From NCBI GenBank assembly GCA_030278955.1, contig JAOANR010000005.1:29255849-29319848 (forward strand): a stretch of DNA of 64,000 nt, written 5' to 3'. The DNA comes from Hygrophila difformis (Eukaryota > Streptophyta > Magnoliopsida > Lamiales > Acanthaceae). The notes under the pieces were generated by a model, which did no database searches, was not told the DNA's origin, and saw only the letters and a list, made by a program, of their open reading frames with translations. Positions 33,201 through 45,207 of the stretch are shown in pieces (the stretch's first letter is position 1; every line of letters starts with the position of its first letter). The translations under genes and the position numbers were made by a program.

Positions 33201-36200
33201 CGCCACGCCACGGGCACCATTTATCGGCATAGCCTACGAGCACCGTTTTACTGACAGGCCACCCGACGGGCACTGTTTCACCGACAGGCCACCCGATGGG
33301 CACTGTTTTACCGACACGCCACCCGACGGGCACTGTTTTGTCAACATGCCACCCGACGGGCACCGTTTTGTTCACAAGCCACCCCGACGGGCACCGTGTC
33401 AATAAGAGCAAACGTGCCACAACAACGGGCACAGTTTTACCGACATGCCACCCGGGATAGTGTTGTGTACCCTTATATTATTGGTACTTGTGTTAGGGCA
33501 CCGTTTTACCGACAGGCCACCCGACGGGCACCGTTTTGCGGACAAGCCTCCCGACGGGAACCCTTTTACCGACACGCCATACAACGTGCACCGTTTTACC
33601 GACATGGCCGACGGGCACCGTTTTACCGACATGGCCGACGAGCATTGTTTTACCGACTGGCCACCCGGCAGGGACCATTTTACCGACACGCCACCCGACG
33701 GGAATTTTATCGACACGCCAACCGACGGAAATTTTATCGACACGCCACCCGACGGGCACTGTTTTATCGACACGCCACCCTACGGGCACCGTTTTACCGA
33801 CAGGCCACCCGACGGGCACCGTTTTACCGAAACGCCACCCGACGGGCAATGTTTTGCCGACATGCCACCCGACCGGCACCGTTTTCCCGACATGCCACCC
33901 AACGGGCACCATTTTACCTACATGGCCGACGAGCACCGTTTCACCGACAGGCCACCAGATGAGCACCGTTTTACGGACACGCCACCCGACAGGCACCGTT
34001 TTACCGACATGCCACCCGACAGGCACTGTTTTGTCGACATGTCACCTGAAGGGCACCGTTTTACGGACAGGCCACCCGACGGGCACTGTTTTACCGACAC
34101 GTCACCCGACGAGCACAGTTTTGCCGACAGGCCCCCCGACAGGCACCGTTTTCTCGACAGGCCCCCTGACGGGCACCGTTTACTGAGACGCCACCTAACG
34201 TGCACCATTTCACCGACACGGCACCCGACGGGCACCGTTTTACTGACAAGCCACCCGACGGGCACCGTTTTGCCGACATGCCACCCGACGGGCACCTTTT
34301 GCCGACATGCCACCCGACGAGCACCGTTTTCCCGACATGGCCGACGAGCACCGTTTCACCGACAGGCCACCCGACGGGCACCGTTCTACCGACATACCAC
34401 CCGATGGCCACAGTTTCACCGACAAGCCACCCGACGGGAACCGTTTTACCGACACGCCACCCGACGGGCACCGTTTTGCCGACATGCCACCCGACGGGCA
34501 CCGTTTTCCCGACATGCCACCCGACGGGCACTGTTTAACCAACATGGCCGATGAGCACCGTTTCACCGACAGGCCACCCGACGGGCACTGTTCTACCGAC
34601 ACGCCACCTGACGGGCACCATTTTACCAACACGACACCCGACGGACACCGTTTTACCGAAATGGCCGACGAGCACCATTTCACCGATAGGCCACCCGACG
34701 GGCACTGTTGTACTGACACGCCACCCGACGAGCACCATTTTACCGACACGCCACCCGAGGGCACCGTTTTGCAGACATGGCACCCGACGGACACCGTTTT
34801 CCCGACATGCCTCCCGACGGGCACTGTTTTGCCTACATGCCACCCGAGGGGCACTGTTTTACCGACATGGCCGATGAGCACTGTTTCACCGACAGGCCAC
34901 CCGACGGGCACCGTTCTACCGACATGCCAACCGACGGGCACCGTTTTACTGACACGCCACCCGACGGGCACTGTTTTGCAGACAAGCCTCCCGACGCGCA
35001 CCGTTTTATGGACATGCCATCCGACGGGCATCGTTTTACCGACATGGCCGACGAGCGCCGTTTTACTGACTGGCCACCTGACGGGCACCATTTTACCGAC
35101 ATTCGACCGGACGGGCACTGTTTTATCGACACGCCACCCGACGGGCAGCATTTTACCGACACGCCAGAAGACAGACACCGTTTTATCGACACGTCACCCG
35201 ACGGGCACCGTTTTGCGGACAAGCCTCCCGACGGGCACCGTTTTATTGACATGCCACCCGACGGGCACCGTTTTACCGACATGCCACCCGACGGGCACCG
35301 TTTTACCGACATGCCACCCGACGGGCACCGTTTTACCGACAGGCCACCCGACGGGCACCGTTTTGCGGACAAGCCTCCCGACGGGAACCCTTCTACCGAT
35401 ACGCCACACAACGCGAACCGTTTTACCGACATGGCCGACAAGCCTCCCGACGGGCACCGTTTTACCGACATGGCCGACAAGCTACCCGACGGGCACCGCT
35501 TTACCGACACGCCGACCGACGGTCACCGTTTTACCTACAAGCCACCCGACGGGCACCGTTTTACCGACAAGCACCCGGCGGTCACCGTTTTACCGACACG
35601 CCATCCGGCGGGCACCGTTTTACCTCCACCCGACGGGCATTGTTTTGCAAACATGACACCCGACGTGACCCGTGTGGACGAGAGCCGACGTGCCGCCCGA
35701 CTGACACTATTTTTCCGACATGCAACCCGACATGACCCGTGCCGACGAGAGCCGACGGGCACCATTTTACCGACATGCCACCCGACGGGCACCGTTTTAC
35801 GAACATGCTACCCGACGGGCACCGTTTTACTGACAGGCGACTCGATGGGCACCTTTTTTCCGACAAGCCTCCCGACGGTCACCGTTTTACCGACATGGCC
35901 AAAGAGCACCATTTTACCGACAGGCGACCCGACGGGCACCGTTTTGCCGAGAAGCCTCCCGACGGGCACCGTTTTATCGACACGCCACCGAACGGTACCG
36001 TTTTACTGACAGGCCACCCGACGGGCACCATTTTACCGACACGCCACCCGACGGGCACCGTTTTTTCCGATATGCCACACGACGGGCATTGTTATGCTGA
36101 CTTGACACCCGACATGACCCGTGTGGACGAGATCTGACGTGCCAGCCGACGGGCACCGTTTTGCCGACAAGCCTACCAACGGGCACCGTTTTCCCGACAC

Positions 36201-39200
36201 GCCAACTGACGGGCACCGTTTTACCGACATGCCAACCGACGGGCACCGTTTTACCGACAGGACACCCGACGGACACCATTTTACAGACACGCCATCGCAC
36301 GAGCACCGTTTACCGACATGCGACGCGACGAGCACTGTTTTGCCGACATGTCACCCGACGGGCACCGTTTTACAGACAGGCCACCCGACGGGCACTGTTT
36401 TACCGACACGTCACCCGACGGGCACCGTTTTGCCGACAAGCCTCCCGACGGGCACCGTTTTGCCGACAGGCTCCCTGATGGGCACCATTTTGCTGACACG
36501 CTTACCGACGGGCACTGTTTTGCCGACATGTCACCCGACGGGCACCGTTTTACGTACAGGCCACCCGACGGTCACCGTTTACCGACATGGCCGACGAGCA
36601 CCGTTTCACCCACATGCCACCCGACGGGCACCATTTACCGACACGCCACCCAACAGACACCGTTTTACCGACTGGCCACCCGACGGGCACCATTTTACCG
36701 ACATGGCCGACGACCACCGTTTCACCGACAGGCCACCCGACGGGCACCATTTTACCGAAATGCTACCCGTCCCGCATTGTTTTTACTGACAGGCCACCCG
36801 ACGGGCACCATATTACCGAAACGCACCCGACGGGCACAGTTTTGCCGACATGCCACCCGACAGGCACTGTTTTACTGACAGGCCACCCGACGGTTATCGT
36901 TTCATTGACACGCCACCCGATGGGCACCGTTTTGTGGACAAGCCTCCCGACGGGAACCATTTTACCGACATGCCACCCGACGGGCACCGTTACCTACAGG
37001 CCACCCGACGGCCGACGGGTACCGTTTTGCCGAAAGGCCCCCCGATGAGCACCGTTTTGTCGACACGCTACCCGAAGGGCACCGTTTTGCCGACAGGCCA
37101 CCCGATGGGCACCATTTTGCCGACAGGCCCCTTGACGGATACTGTTTTGCCGACACGCCTCCCGAGGGGCACTGTATTGCCGACATGTCACCCGACGGGC
37201 ACCGTTTTACGCACAGGCCACCCGATGGGCACCGTTTTATCAACAGGGCCGACGAGCATCGTTTCACCGACACGCCACCAGATGGGCACCGTTTACCGAC
37301 ATGCCACCCTACGGGCACCGTTTTACCGACTGGCCACCCGACGGGCACCATTTTACCGACATGGCCGACGATCACCGTTTCACCGACACGCCACCTGACA
37401 GGCACCATTTTATCGACATGTCATCCGTCGCGCACCGTTTTACCGAAACGCCACCCAACGGGGCACCGTTTTGCCAACATGCCACCCGACAGGAACCGTT
37501 TTACCAACATGCCACCCGACGTGCACCATTTTACTGACATGGCCGACGAGCACCGTTTTATCGACAGGCCACCCGACGGGCACCGTTTCACCGACACGCC
37601 AACTAACGGGCACCGTTTCTCTGACATGCCCGACGGGCACCATTTTACCGACACGCCAGCCGACGGTCACCGGTTTACCGACATGGCCGACGAGCACCGT
37701 TTTACCGAGATGCTCGACAGGCACTGTTTTACCGACAGGGCACCCGACGGGCACTGTTTTACCGACATGCAACCCAACGAGCACGGTTTTGTCGACAGAC
37801 CACTCGACGCGCACCGTTTTACCGACACGCCACCTGACGGGTACCGTTTTACTGATAGGCTATCCGACGGGGACCGTTTTACCGACACGTCACCCGATGG
37901 GCACCGTTTTTTTCCGATGAGCCACCCGAAGGGCACTGTTATGCCGACTTGACAGCCAACGTGACCCGTGTGGACGAGAGCCGACGTGCCACCCGACAGG
38001 CACCGTTTTGCCGACAAGCCTACCAACGGGCACCGTTTTCCCGACACGCCACCCGATGGGCACCATTTTGCCGACAAGCCACACGACGGGCACCGTTTTA
38101 CCAACATGCCACCCGACGGGCACCGTTTTGCCGACATGCCACCCGGCGGCACCATTTTACCGACACGCCGCCCGACGGACACCGTTTTGCTGACAAGCCT
38201 CCCGACGGGCACCGTTTTACCGACGCCACCCGACGGGCATTGTTTTTCCGACATGGCCGACGAGCACCATTTTATCGACTGGCCACCCGACGGGCACCAT
38301 TTTACCGACACGCCACCCGTCCGGCACCGTTTTAGCAACACGCCACCCGACGGGCACTGTTTTACCGACAGGCCACCCGATGGGCACCATTTTACCGAAA
38401 CACCACCCGACGGGCACCGTTTGCCAACATGCCACCCGACGGGCACCGTTTTACCGACATGCCACCCGACGGGCACTGTTTTACCGACAGGCGACCTGAC
38501 GGGCACCGTTTTACTTACACATCACCCGACGGGCATTGTTTTGCCGACAAGCCTCTCGACGGGCATCGTTTTACCGACACGCCACCAACGGGCACCGTTT
38601 TACCGACATGGCCGACAAGCACCGTTTTACTAACAATCCACCCGACGGGAACTGTGTGGATGGGAGCTAACGTGCCACGCGACGTGCACCATTTTACCGA
38701 CACGGCACCCGACGGGCACCGTTTTGCGGACAACAAGCCTCCCGACGGGCACCGTTTTACCGACACGCCACCCGACGGGCATCGTTTTCCCGACATGGCC
38801 GACGAGCGCCATTTTACCGACTTGCCACCCGACGGGCACCATTTTACCGACACGCCACCCGTCAGGCACCGTTTTAGCAACACGCCACCCGACGGGCACT
38901 GTTTTACCGACAGGCCACCCGATGGGCACCGTTTTACCGAAAACACCACCCGACGGGCACCGTTTTGCCAACATGCCACCCGACGGGCACCGTTTTACCG
39001 ACATGCCACCCGACGGGCACTGTTTTACCGACAGGCGACCTGACGGGCACCGTTTTACTTACACGCCACCCGACGGGCATTATTTTGCCGACAAGCCTCT
39101 CGACGGGCATCGTTTTACCGACACGCCACCAACGGGGACCGTTTTACCGACATGGCCGACAAGCACCGTTTTACTAACAATCCACCCGACGGGCACTGTG

Positions 39201-39924
39201 TGGATGGCAGCTAACGTGCCACGCGACGTGCACCATTTTACCGACACGCCACCCGACGGGACCGTTTTGCAGACAACAAGCCTCCCGACGGGCACCGTTT
39301 TACCGAGACGCCACCCGACGGGCATCGTTTTCCCGACATGGCCGACGAGCACCATTTTACCGACTGGCCACCCGACGGGCACCATTTTACCGACACGCCA
39401 CCCGTCAAGCACCGTTTTACCGACTCGCCACCCGACGGGCACTGTTTTACCAACAGGCTTCCCGAGGGGCACCGTTTTACCGAAACGCCACCCAACGGGC
39501 ACCGTTTCGCCAACAAGCCACCCGACGGGCACCGTTTTACCGACATGCCACCCGACGGGCTCCGTTTAACCGACATGGCCGACGAGCACCGTTTCACCGA
39601 CAGGCCACTCGACGGGCACCGTCTCACCGACAGGCCACCCGACGGGCGCCGTTTTACCGACACGCCACCCGACGGGCACCGTTTTGCCGACACGCCACCC
39701 GACAGGCACCGTTTTGTCGACAAGCCAACCGACGGGCACCGTGTGGATAAGAGCAAACGTGCCACACGACGGGCACCATTTTACCGACACGCCGCCCGAC
39801 GGGTTCCATTTTACCGACAGGCGACCTGACGGGCATCGTTTTACCGACACACCACCCGACGGGCACCGTTTTGCTGACATGCGTCTCGACGGTCACCTCT
39901 TTACCGACACGCCACCCGACGGGT
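30271..39924. repeat. 30-bp tandem array, segment 3 (9.7 kb)
   Basis: Same unit and marker blocks as segment 1. The stretch from about 36115 to 39780 follows 12745-16488 closely, including a duplicated ~545-bp block (15030-16090 versus 38150-39200) and the rare GACAACAAGCC variant. The last ~150 bases match 22283-22430, the sequence to the right of element B. A small non-array piece lies at 33455-33495. The segment ends in ACGGG where the LTR of element D begins. Confidence 0.96.
33455..33495. other. Short non-array insert inside the array
   Basis: About 40 bp (TAGTGTTGTGTACCC then an AT-rich stretch) interrupt the repeat between CACCCGGGA and AGGGCACCG. It is unlike the array unit, too short to classify, and has no clear target duplication. 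Confidence 0.65.
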
Positions 39925-39992
39925 GACAAGGATGTCCAAAGTCAACTTCAACTTCCAAGTGGACCGTTGACTAGACAAAGAAAGAAGAAGTA

Positions 39993-40526
39993 TGACGTGG
40001 AAGTCCGGACCAACCCGATTACCAATTCGGGTCAAATGGGGATCACCGGAGAGTCGCCGGAACACCGCCGGAGCACCGCCGGACGTCACCAGAGCTTGAT
40101 CGGAGTTCGCCGGAAGTTGACCGGAACTTGGCCGGAGTTTGGTCGGCGCCGCCGCCGTCGCCGGCCGGAGACCAGTCAATGATCAGAAGTATTGAACTGT
40201 TATTTTGTTTAATTCAGACTTATTCTAGTTTAAACAATGGCATGTAATAAATTAAACAACTACTGTGGGGTCCGCTCTAGACTTGTTGGATTTTTTAAGG
40301 CTCCTGTCGCTAAACCACCTTTGGCGCGAAACCGTGCTCCGCGACAAAGTCTGTTCCGCGACAAAGACTCCGCGACAAAGGCTGTTCCGCGACACAGACC
40401 CAGTCGCGATGCCATGTTCCGCGACACAGACCCAGTCGCGATGCCTGTTCCGCGACACGGATCCTGTTCCGCGACAAAGTCTGTCCAGAATGCCATTTTT
40501 CATGTTTCTAGGGTTGATTCATGTCA
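39993..40526 (+). repeat. 5' LTR of element E (534 bp, short form)
   Basis: The first ~27 bases and last ~15 bases match the 3' LTR. The middle holds CCGGA motifs (40045-40170) and TCGCG motifs (40310-40490), and no TATATATA box is seen. Without it the element may lack its own 5' promoter. Confidence 0.85.
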
Positions 40527-40529
40527 TTT

Positions 40530-40541
40530 TGGTATCAGAGC
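40530..40541 (+). other. Primer binding site (initiator tRNA-Met), element E
   Basis: TGGTATCAGAGC three bases after the 5' LTR end. Confidence 0.92.
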
Positions 40542-42301
40542 AAAAAGCTGGTTCACTTGTGTTATCAAAAATCCAAAAATCCAAATTTCATACTCCAAAA
40601 ACCCCAAAAATACTATTCTGTTTACTGTTCATCATACAGCCGATTTTCTATGTTAAAAATTTTGGGAATCTGACTTCATATTTGGATTCCTTGGATTATT
40701 TACATAGAGATTCATATAAAGTTTGAAAAATTTGGCCAAGGGAATCATTTTCTATGAATTTTTGAAGATCTTGGCCCTATTTTCTCAAACCCCTTGTTCT
40801 TCATATTGTTCATCAATCTTCATCCACTTTCCACACACCACCACTCCCCATTTGGAACCACCGTTCCATTTGGCAACCCAAATCATCCATTTCCTAGGGG
40901 TTATAATGCCCAAATTTTTCCAAATCTCCATCCTTCACCAAAAATCCATTCAAAACCCTTGAACATAAGCTTCCTGCCCACTGTTCCGATTTTCTGCTCT
41001 CTGTCCGTTTGGAATTTCTGAAAAAAAAATTGCATATTTGAATTCCTCTCATTGAGTACATGGATTTGCATATGTGGTTTGTTCAAATCGGACACCGGAT
41101 GTGAAAGTTATGCTCATTTGAAAATTTGTTGGTGTTCTTGAGTGTTACTCGAAATTTCTTGTGTTTTTGCTTGTAAATCTGTATTGTTTGGTGTTTGTGC
41201 TTGTTTTCATCCATTGGCATCAAGATATGGATATTGTGTGCATTGACATGAGTTTTTAAGCTTAACTTGGCAAGAGCATTGATTAATCTAAGAGTGAGCA
41301 ATTTTGAGTGTTGGTCGAATTTTGGTTAGGGTTTGTTCATGATTGTTTGAATGTTCTTGAGTTTTGGGATGAACACCATGGGGTCTTCAAAGTGTTCTTG
41401 ACACTAGCTGTTTGATCCAACTTGAGACATTGAAGGGTGTTTTTGGAAATAACAAGCAAACAAAAATCTGAAATTAGTACACACACATTATTGCAAAAGG
41501 GTACAAGGACGAGTACTAGGGGATTGGCAATTAATACCCCAATTCTTTTCCCTTCTCGGTATGGACATAAAAGGTGTAGGAAAGAGCATGGGACGTCTTG
41601 CATGAAAGAGGAAATTACACTTTTGAATGTAATAACAAAGGGGACGTAGTCACGTAGAGCTGGAGTGTGTGTTGGGATTCAAATCCTATATTGCAAGACT
41701 ACAAATTTGTGGGCCCCATCGTTGACTGTGCAAGACAAATTTCAAATTTCCCAAGTGACGGGAATAGTACCATAAATTGCAAAAATTTCAACAAGTAGGG
41801 TATTGAGAGCAATGGACTAGTTTAAATTGGTTTAATTAAATTGGGCAATTATTTTAATTGTTCAATTAAGTTAAATTAATTTGGGGATTGTGAGTGCGAG
41901 ACATATATTTGAGAGATTCCAAGTGTTTTTATTTGTGAGATTTATATTTTACACTTTTAAAGTGAGGAATTGGATAATTAATTGTGATTGCCGAATTAAT
42001 CTTGCAAACTCTAAATTGTGCATTGCATATCACATATTAATTCTGTGCTTTTATTTGATTGAGTCGAGCAATTACACATTGTCCGTGTATTGCGCGTCCC
42101 ATAAATCCAGTCCTCACTCTCTCGTCCCATTTCCAAAATTTGTGACCATTTCGGTTTGCCTTCTCCGAATTGTGAGTCAACCTCGATTTACATCATTGGG
42201 TTGTGATCAAGAGTGAGAGTGATACACTGAGAGGCCCAGAAAAATTTTTCTTTTCCTTATTCTAACCTCTCATATATATATCCAGTTTATATTTTTCTAA
42301 G
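40542..42301 (+). other. Untranslated leader of element E
   Basis: AT-rich, without a convincing gene. The stretch around 40835-40960 (CCACTCCCCATTTGGAACCA and onward) is nearly the same as the leader of H read on the minus strand near 59260-59340, and resembles the leader of B. Confidence 0.75.
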
Positions 42302-44158
42302 ATGACAGGTACATCTGATCCCACCGTAATGGAGTTACTGAGGAGCTTGAACGCAAACATGGTGGCACTGAAGCAACACTTTGAAGCCAAGCTCAATGAA
42401 AAATTTGATGCTCTAAAAGACGAGTTTGCAGGTCACAAGAAGCAAGTGGACAACAAAATTAAAAAGGAAAATCTTAGTCTCTCTTCAGAGCTACATGGAA
42501 AATTGCACAAGTTTGCCACTGATGATTCTAAGGGAATGGAACCCAGCACTGAGATCACATCTGTTAGCATTTCTGAGCAGTGCCAAAAATCTCCAAGGGT
42601 AAGATCTCGTCATTTTTCTACTTTGGAAATGGCCCCGAGATCTGAGTTGAATAAGCAAAGTTTGAGTCTGCCAGATAAATGCATTAGCCCTGGATTAAAT
42701 TCTGAATTCATTGATCCATACTGGGAATATGCTGAGAATCTGAGGCCGAGTCAGTATCATAAGCACTTGCTTGAGAAGCTGATTCTACCGGATAGAATGG
42801 ATCCTGATCATGGTCAATTTCAATATGTTGGGAAGATTCCTTTGAGTCACATGCGTTATCTGATCTCAATATTGGGAGTGAAAGGAATCAGGGTGCAACT
42901 GAGAGCTTATCATTTTTCACTATCAAGACGGAGATCCTTCCGTGGGCACGAGCATTCACCGCCAATTATTTCTGATGGGATTTCTGAAGTCAAGGAAGTG
43001 GAATACAATCCGGGTCATGGTGTTGTCGTCAATCCTACGATAATGTCTTCTCAATCAGCTTTGGAGTCCAAAGCTCCTCAAGGGGGAGGGAATGACATGG
43101 AAGTCCGGACCAACCCGACAGATTATCCGGATCAAAATCCTAATGGGCCTAAATTAATTAAATTGAGAAAGGACTCATCAAGACATCCTATACCCGGCCC
43201 AACAGTTCAAAGAAGGCAGCCCAATTACTCTTCATTTGGACCGGCCCAATTTCTTCGTAATTGGTTCAAGTCCACACAGCCGGCCCATGAAAGGAATGAA
43301 GTTGGCCCAATTGTCCTTAACGCAGCTCCAACCTGCGATCAAGTAAATAAACAAAATTTCTGCGGGACCCGCCCATGTGGAGATCATCTTCCCCAACGAG
43401 CTTTCACGCCACTGCCGAGCTCCGATCATTCCTCCCGATCATCCAGTCATCATTTCCGGTGGCCCTCCGCCGTCCCGTCGTCGTCCTCGCATCATCGTCC
43501 TACGTCCGCCACCAAGGGATACCTTTCCTCCGCCGCCACCATACTCTATCTCGCCTCCGGCCGAACCCGAGGCCACCACCAACGACTGCCCTCAAACTCG
43601 CAGCTCGTCGACTCACCTCCGGCGAGTCACTGTCAAGTCCATCTCCAAACAGCCCCGTTCCTCCTCAGGCGAGACTCTTGGCTTCTTTCTTCTCAACAAG
43701 CAGCAACCGCGACCTTCATCCAGCTCGCGTCCAGTCTCCGGCCATGGCGAATCCTTGAAGAAAACCCTCAGATTATTCACTACCGGAGTTCCCTCATCTC
43801 ACGTCTCTACAATGGTTTCATCCACAACAGCTCCTGTCACCTTCATTATCCATTCCGGCGAACCCCGAAAATCGAAGCATGGCCGAAGAACAAAACCCCG
43901 ACTCGCCGCTATTCTTTTCCGGCCAGGCCCTCTCCATCTCCGATGAGGCTGCCACCACCAATCTCCGTCACCACCATTGGAAGAAAGAGAGAGGAGGAGC
44001 CGTGTCGCAGGAGGGCCGCCCCGGTCGCGAAGCAAGGGCTGTGTCGCGGAAGCAGCTCCGCGACAGGAAGTTTGCCATTCAAATTCCAATTGCCAAATCC
44101 TTGGGAGGAGCCGGGACTTGTGGTCCAGCAGCTATATTATTTAGTTGGCTTTCCTTAG
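42302..44158 (+). CDS. Gag-like protein of element E, reading into the 3' LTR
   Basis: The protein starts MTGTSDPTVMELLRSLN, close to that of B. Residues 20-75 (EAKLNEKFDAL, GHKKQVDNKIKKE, SSELHGKLHK) also match the N-terminus of H, and this part looks like a coiled coil. About residues 137-225 carry the same unknown module as B (LRPSQY, HLLEKLILPD, IPLSHMRYLI), with roughly 52 of 86 positions identical by eye. There are no protease, RT or integrase motifs. The frame enters the 3' LTR at 43093 and continues ~355 codons through Ser/Pro/Arg-rich sequence that may be fortuitous. Function is unknown. Confidence 0.6.
   Translation: MTGTSDPTVMELLRSLNANMVALKQHFEAKLNEKFDALKDEFAGHKKQVDNKIKKENLSLSSELHGKLHKFATDDSKGMEPSTEITSVSISEQCQKSPRVRSRHFSTLEMAPRSELNKQSLSLPDKCISPGLNSEFIDPYWEYAENLRPSQYHKHLLEKLILPDRMDPDHGQFQYVGKIPLSHMRYLISILGVKGIRVQLRAYHFSLSRRRSFRGHEHSPPIISDGISEVKEVEYNPGHGVVVNPTIMSSQSALESKAPQGGGNDMEVRTNPTDYPDQNPNGPKLIKLRKDSSRHPIPGPTVQRRQPNYSSFGPAQFLRNWFKSTQPAHERNEVGPIVLNAAPTCDQVNKQNFCGTRPCGDHLPQRAFTPLPSSDHSSRSSSHHFRWPSAVPSSSSHHRPTSATKGYLSSAATILYLASGRTRGHHQRLPSNSQLVDSPPASHCQVHLQTAPFLLRRDSWLLSSQQAATATFIQLASSLRPWRILEENPQIIHYRSSLISRLYNGFIHNSSCHLHYPFRRTPKIEAWPKNKTPTRRYSFPARPSPSPMRLPPPISVTTIGRKREEEPCRRRAAPVAKQGLCRGSSSATGSLPFKFQLPNPWEEPGLVVQQLYYLVGFP
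43079..43092 (+). other. Polypurine tract of element E
   Basis: CAAGGGGGAGGGAA directly before the TGACATGG start of the 3' LTR. Confidence 0.83.
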
Positions 44159-44723
44159 GGACCTTTGCTCCCGTCCCTTACTACGCCTGGCCCCGAAATA
44201 CATCTCTTCAATTTGTTGTGTCGCGGGACACTTCTTTATTTCGCGACTGGCTTAGCTTGGCGACAAGATTCACAAATTTTCAACAATTGTTTAGGCTTGT
44301 TTAATTATTGTAATGGGTTGATTAAAGCCCCTAATTGTTTGTTTAGTTTTGCTAATTATGTAATTAGGGTTTTGCCTATATATATGGGCTCCCCTACTCC
44401 TTGTTAGACATCTTTTGTTTATTTGAAATGAGAACATATCTCTTATCTATTTCAAAAGATCACATTGTGTCCAACCTATGTTGGAACAATACCCTTTGAG
44501 TGTTTATTGGGAAATACTCACCATTTTGGAATTGAAGCATCCAAAAATGGTCACTAATCAAGGTTATTGGATGGTTTGATTGAGTTGAGAACAAGGTCTT
44601 CATACCTTGTTTAGCTTCTCCTAACCCCCTTTAATTGTGATTGCTTCCCTATCCATTTTATTTTCCCTTGTTCTTATTTTACAAGTTGATACCAACTTAG
44701 ATCCATCGGGTTGATTCATGTCA
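43093..44723 (+). repeat. 3' LTR of element E (1631 bp)
   Basis: It starts TGACATGGAAGTCCGGACC and ends GGGTTGATTCATGTCA. It contains about six TGGGC/GCCCA motifs, a C-rich middle, a few TCGCG motifs (about 44000-44250) and a TATA box at 44377-44385. Confidence 0.88.
44377..44385 (+). promoter_or_regulatory. TATA box of 3' LTR E
   Basis: TATATATAT followed by GGGC, in the same context as in A and G. It has no counterpart in the short 5' LTR. Confidence 0.6.
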
Positions 44724-44728
44724 AAGTA

Positions 44729-45207
44729 TCAAGAGGAGGTCCAAAAGGCAATTGGAAGGGAAGAAGAAGCAAAGGAAGAGTCAAGTTCGATTTCAACAAT
44801 CAACATGCCGGGATTCAACAATCATAAGATCAACACAATGATCACTTGGGAAGAAGGATGACAAAGGTTGGATCAAGAAAGAAGGCATTTGGAGCTCAAA
44901 CGAAGAAGAAACAAGCTTAAAGGGAAAAAGAGACAAGACTTGGACATGTTCACCATGTTTTTTATTACATGTCCAAATTTAATCTAGTTTGGGATTGTAA
45001 CTTGTCTTTCCTATAGAACTTGATCTCAACATGACATATGTGTTGAGACAAGTCCATACTAGGTTGACTAGGTTTGTCCTAGGTTAGGATGTTGGGAGTT
45101 GGTCTTGTCTTAATAGAAGTTAGGCTTGTTAGGAGTTACTTGAGAGGGAGTTTAGAGTAAGGGCCTTGTTTGGCCAAGCATTATTGTTTTTGGGAGAGGA
45201 GAACTCG
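44729..45207 (+). repeat. Middle piece of LTR of element D
   Basis: It continues D's LTR after element E (AAGTA|TCAAGAGG) and ends with ACTCG, the duplication made by element F. No gene is seen. GTGTTGAGACAAGTCC and GGTTGACTAGG match the element I LTR in reverse. Confidence 0.72.
45203..45207 (+). other. Left target-site duplication of element F (ACTCG)
   Basis: ACTCG is found again at 62684-62688 beyond the other end of F. This pairs LTRs 16.5 kb apart and shows that everything between belongs to one nested insertion. Confidence 0.92.

Larger units (their letters stand above)
39993..44723 (+). mobile_element. Element E: non-autonomous LTR retrotransposon with unequal LTRs
   Basis: It begins TGACGTGG and ends CATGTCA, with the 5-bp duplication AAGTA at 39988-39992 and 44724-44728. 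The tRNA-Met primer site is at 40530-40541 and the polypurine tract at 43079-43092. The interior encodes only a gag-like protein related to that of B. The 5' LTR is 534 bp and the 3' LTR 1631 bp; they agree at both tips but not in the middle, which ordinary reverse transcription would not give. Confidence 0.9.

Noticed and set aside
42121..42295. Small ORFs in the leaders of B, E, F and H as genes
   Set aside because: Short, not shared in frame between the related leaders, and without known motifs.
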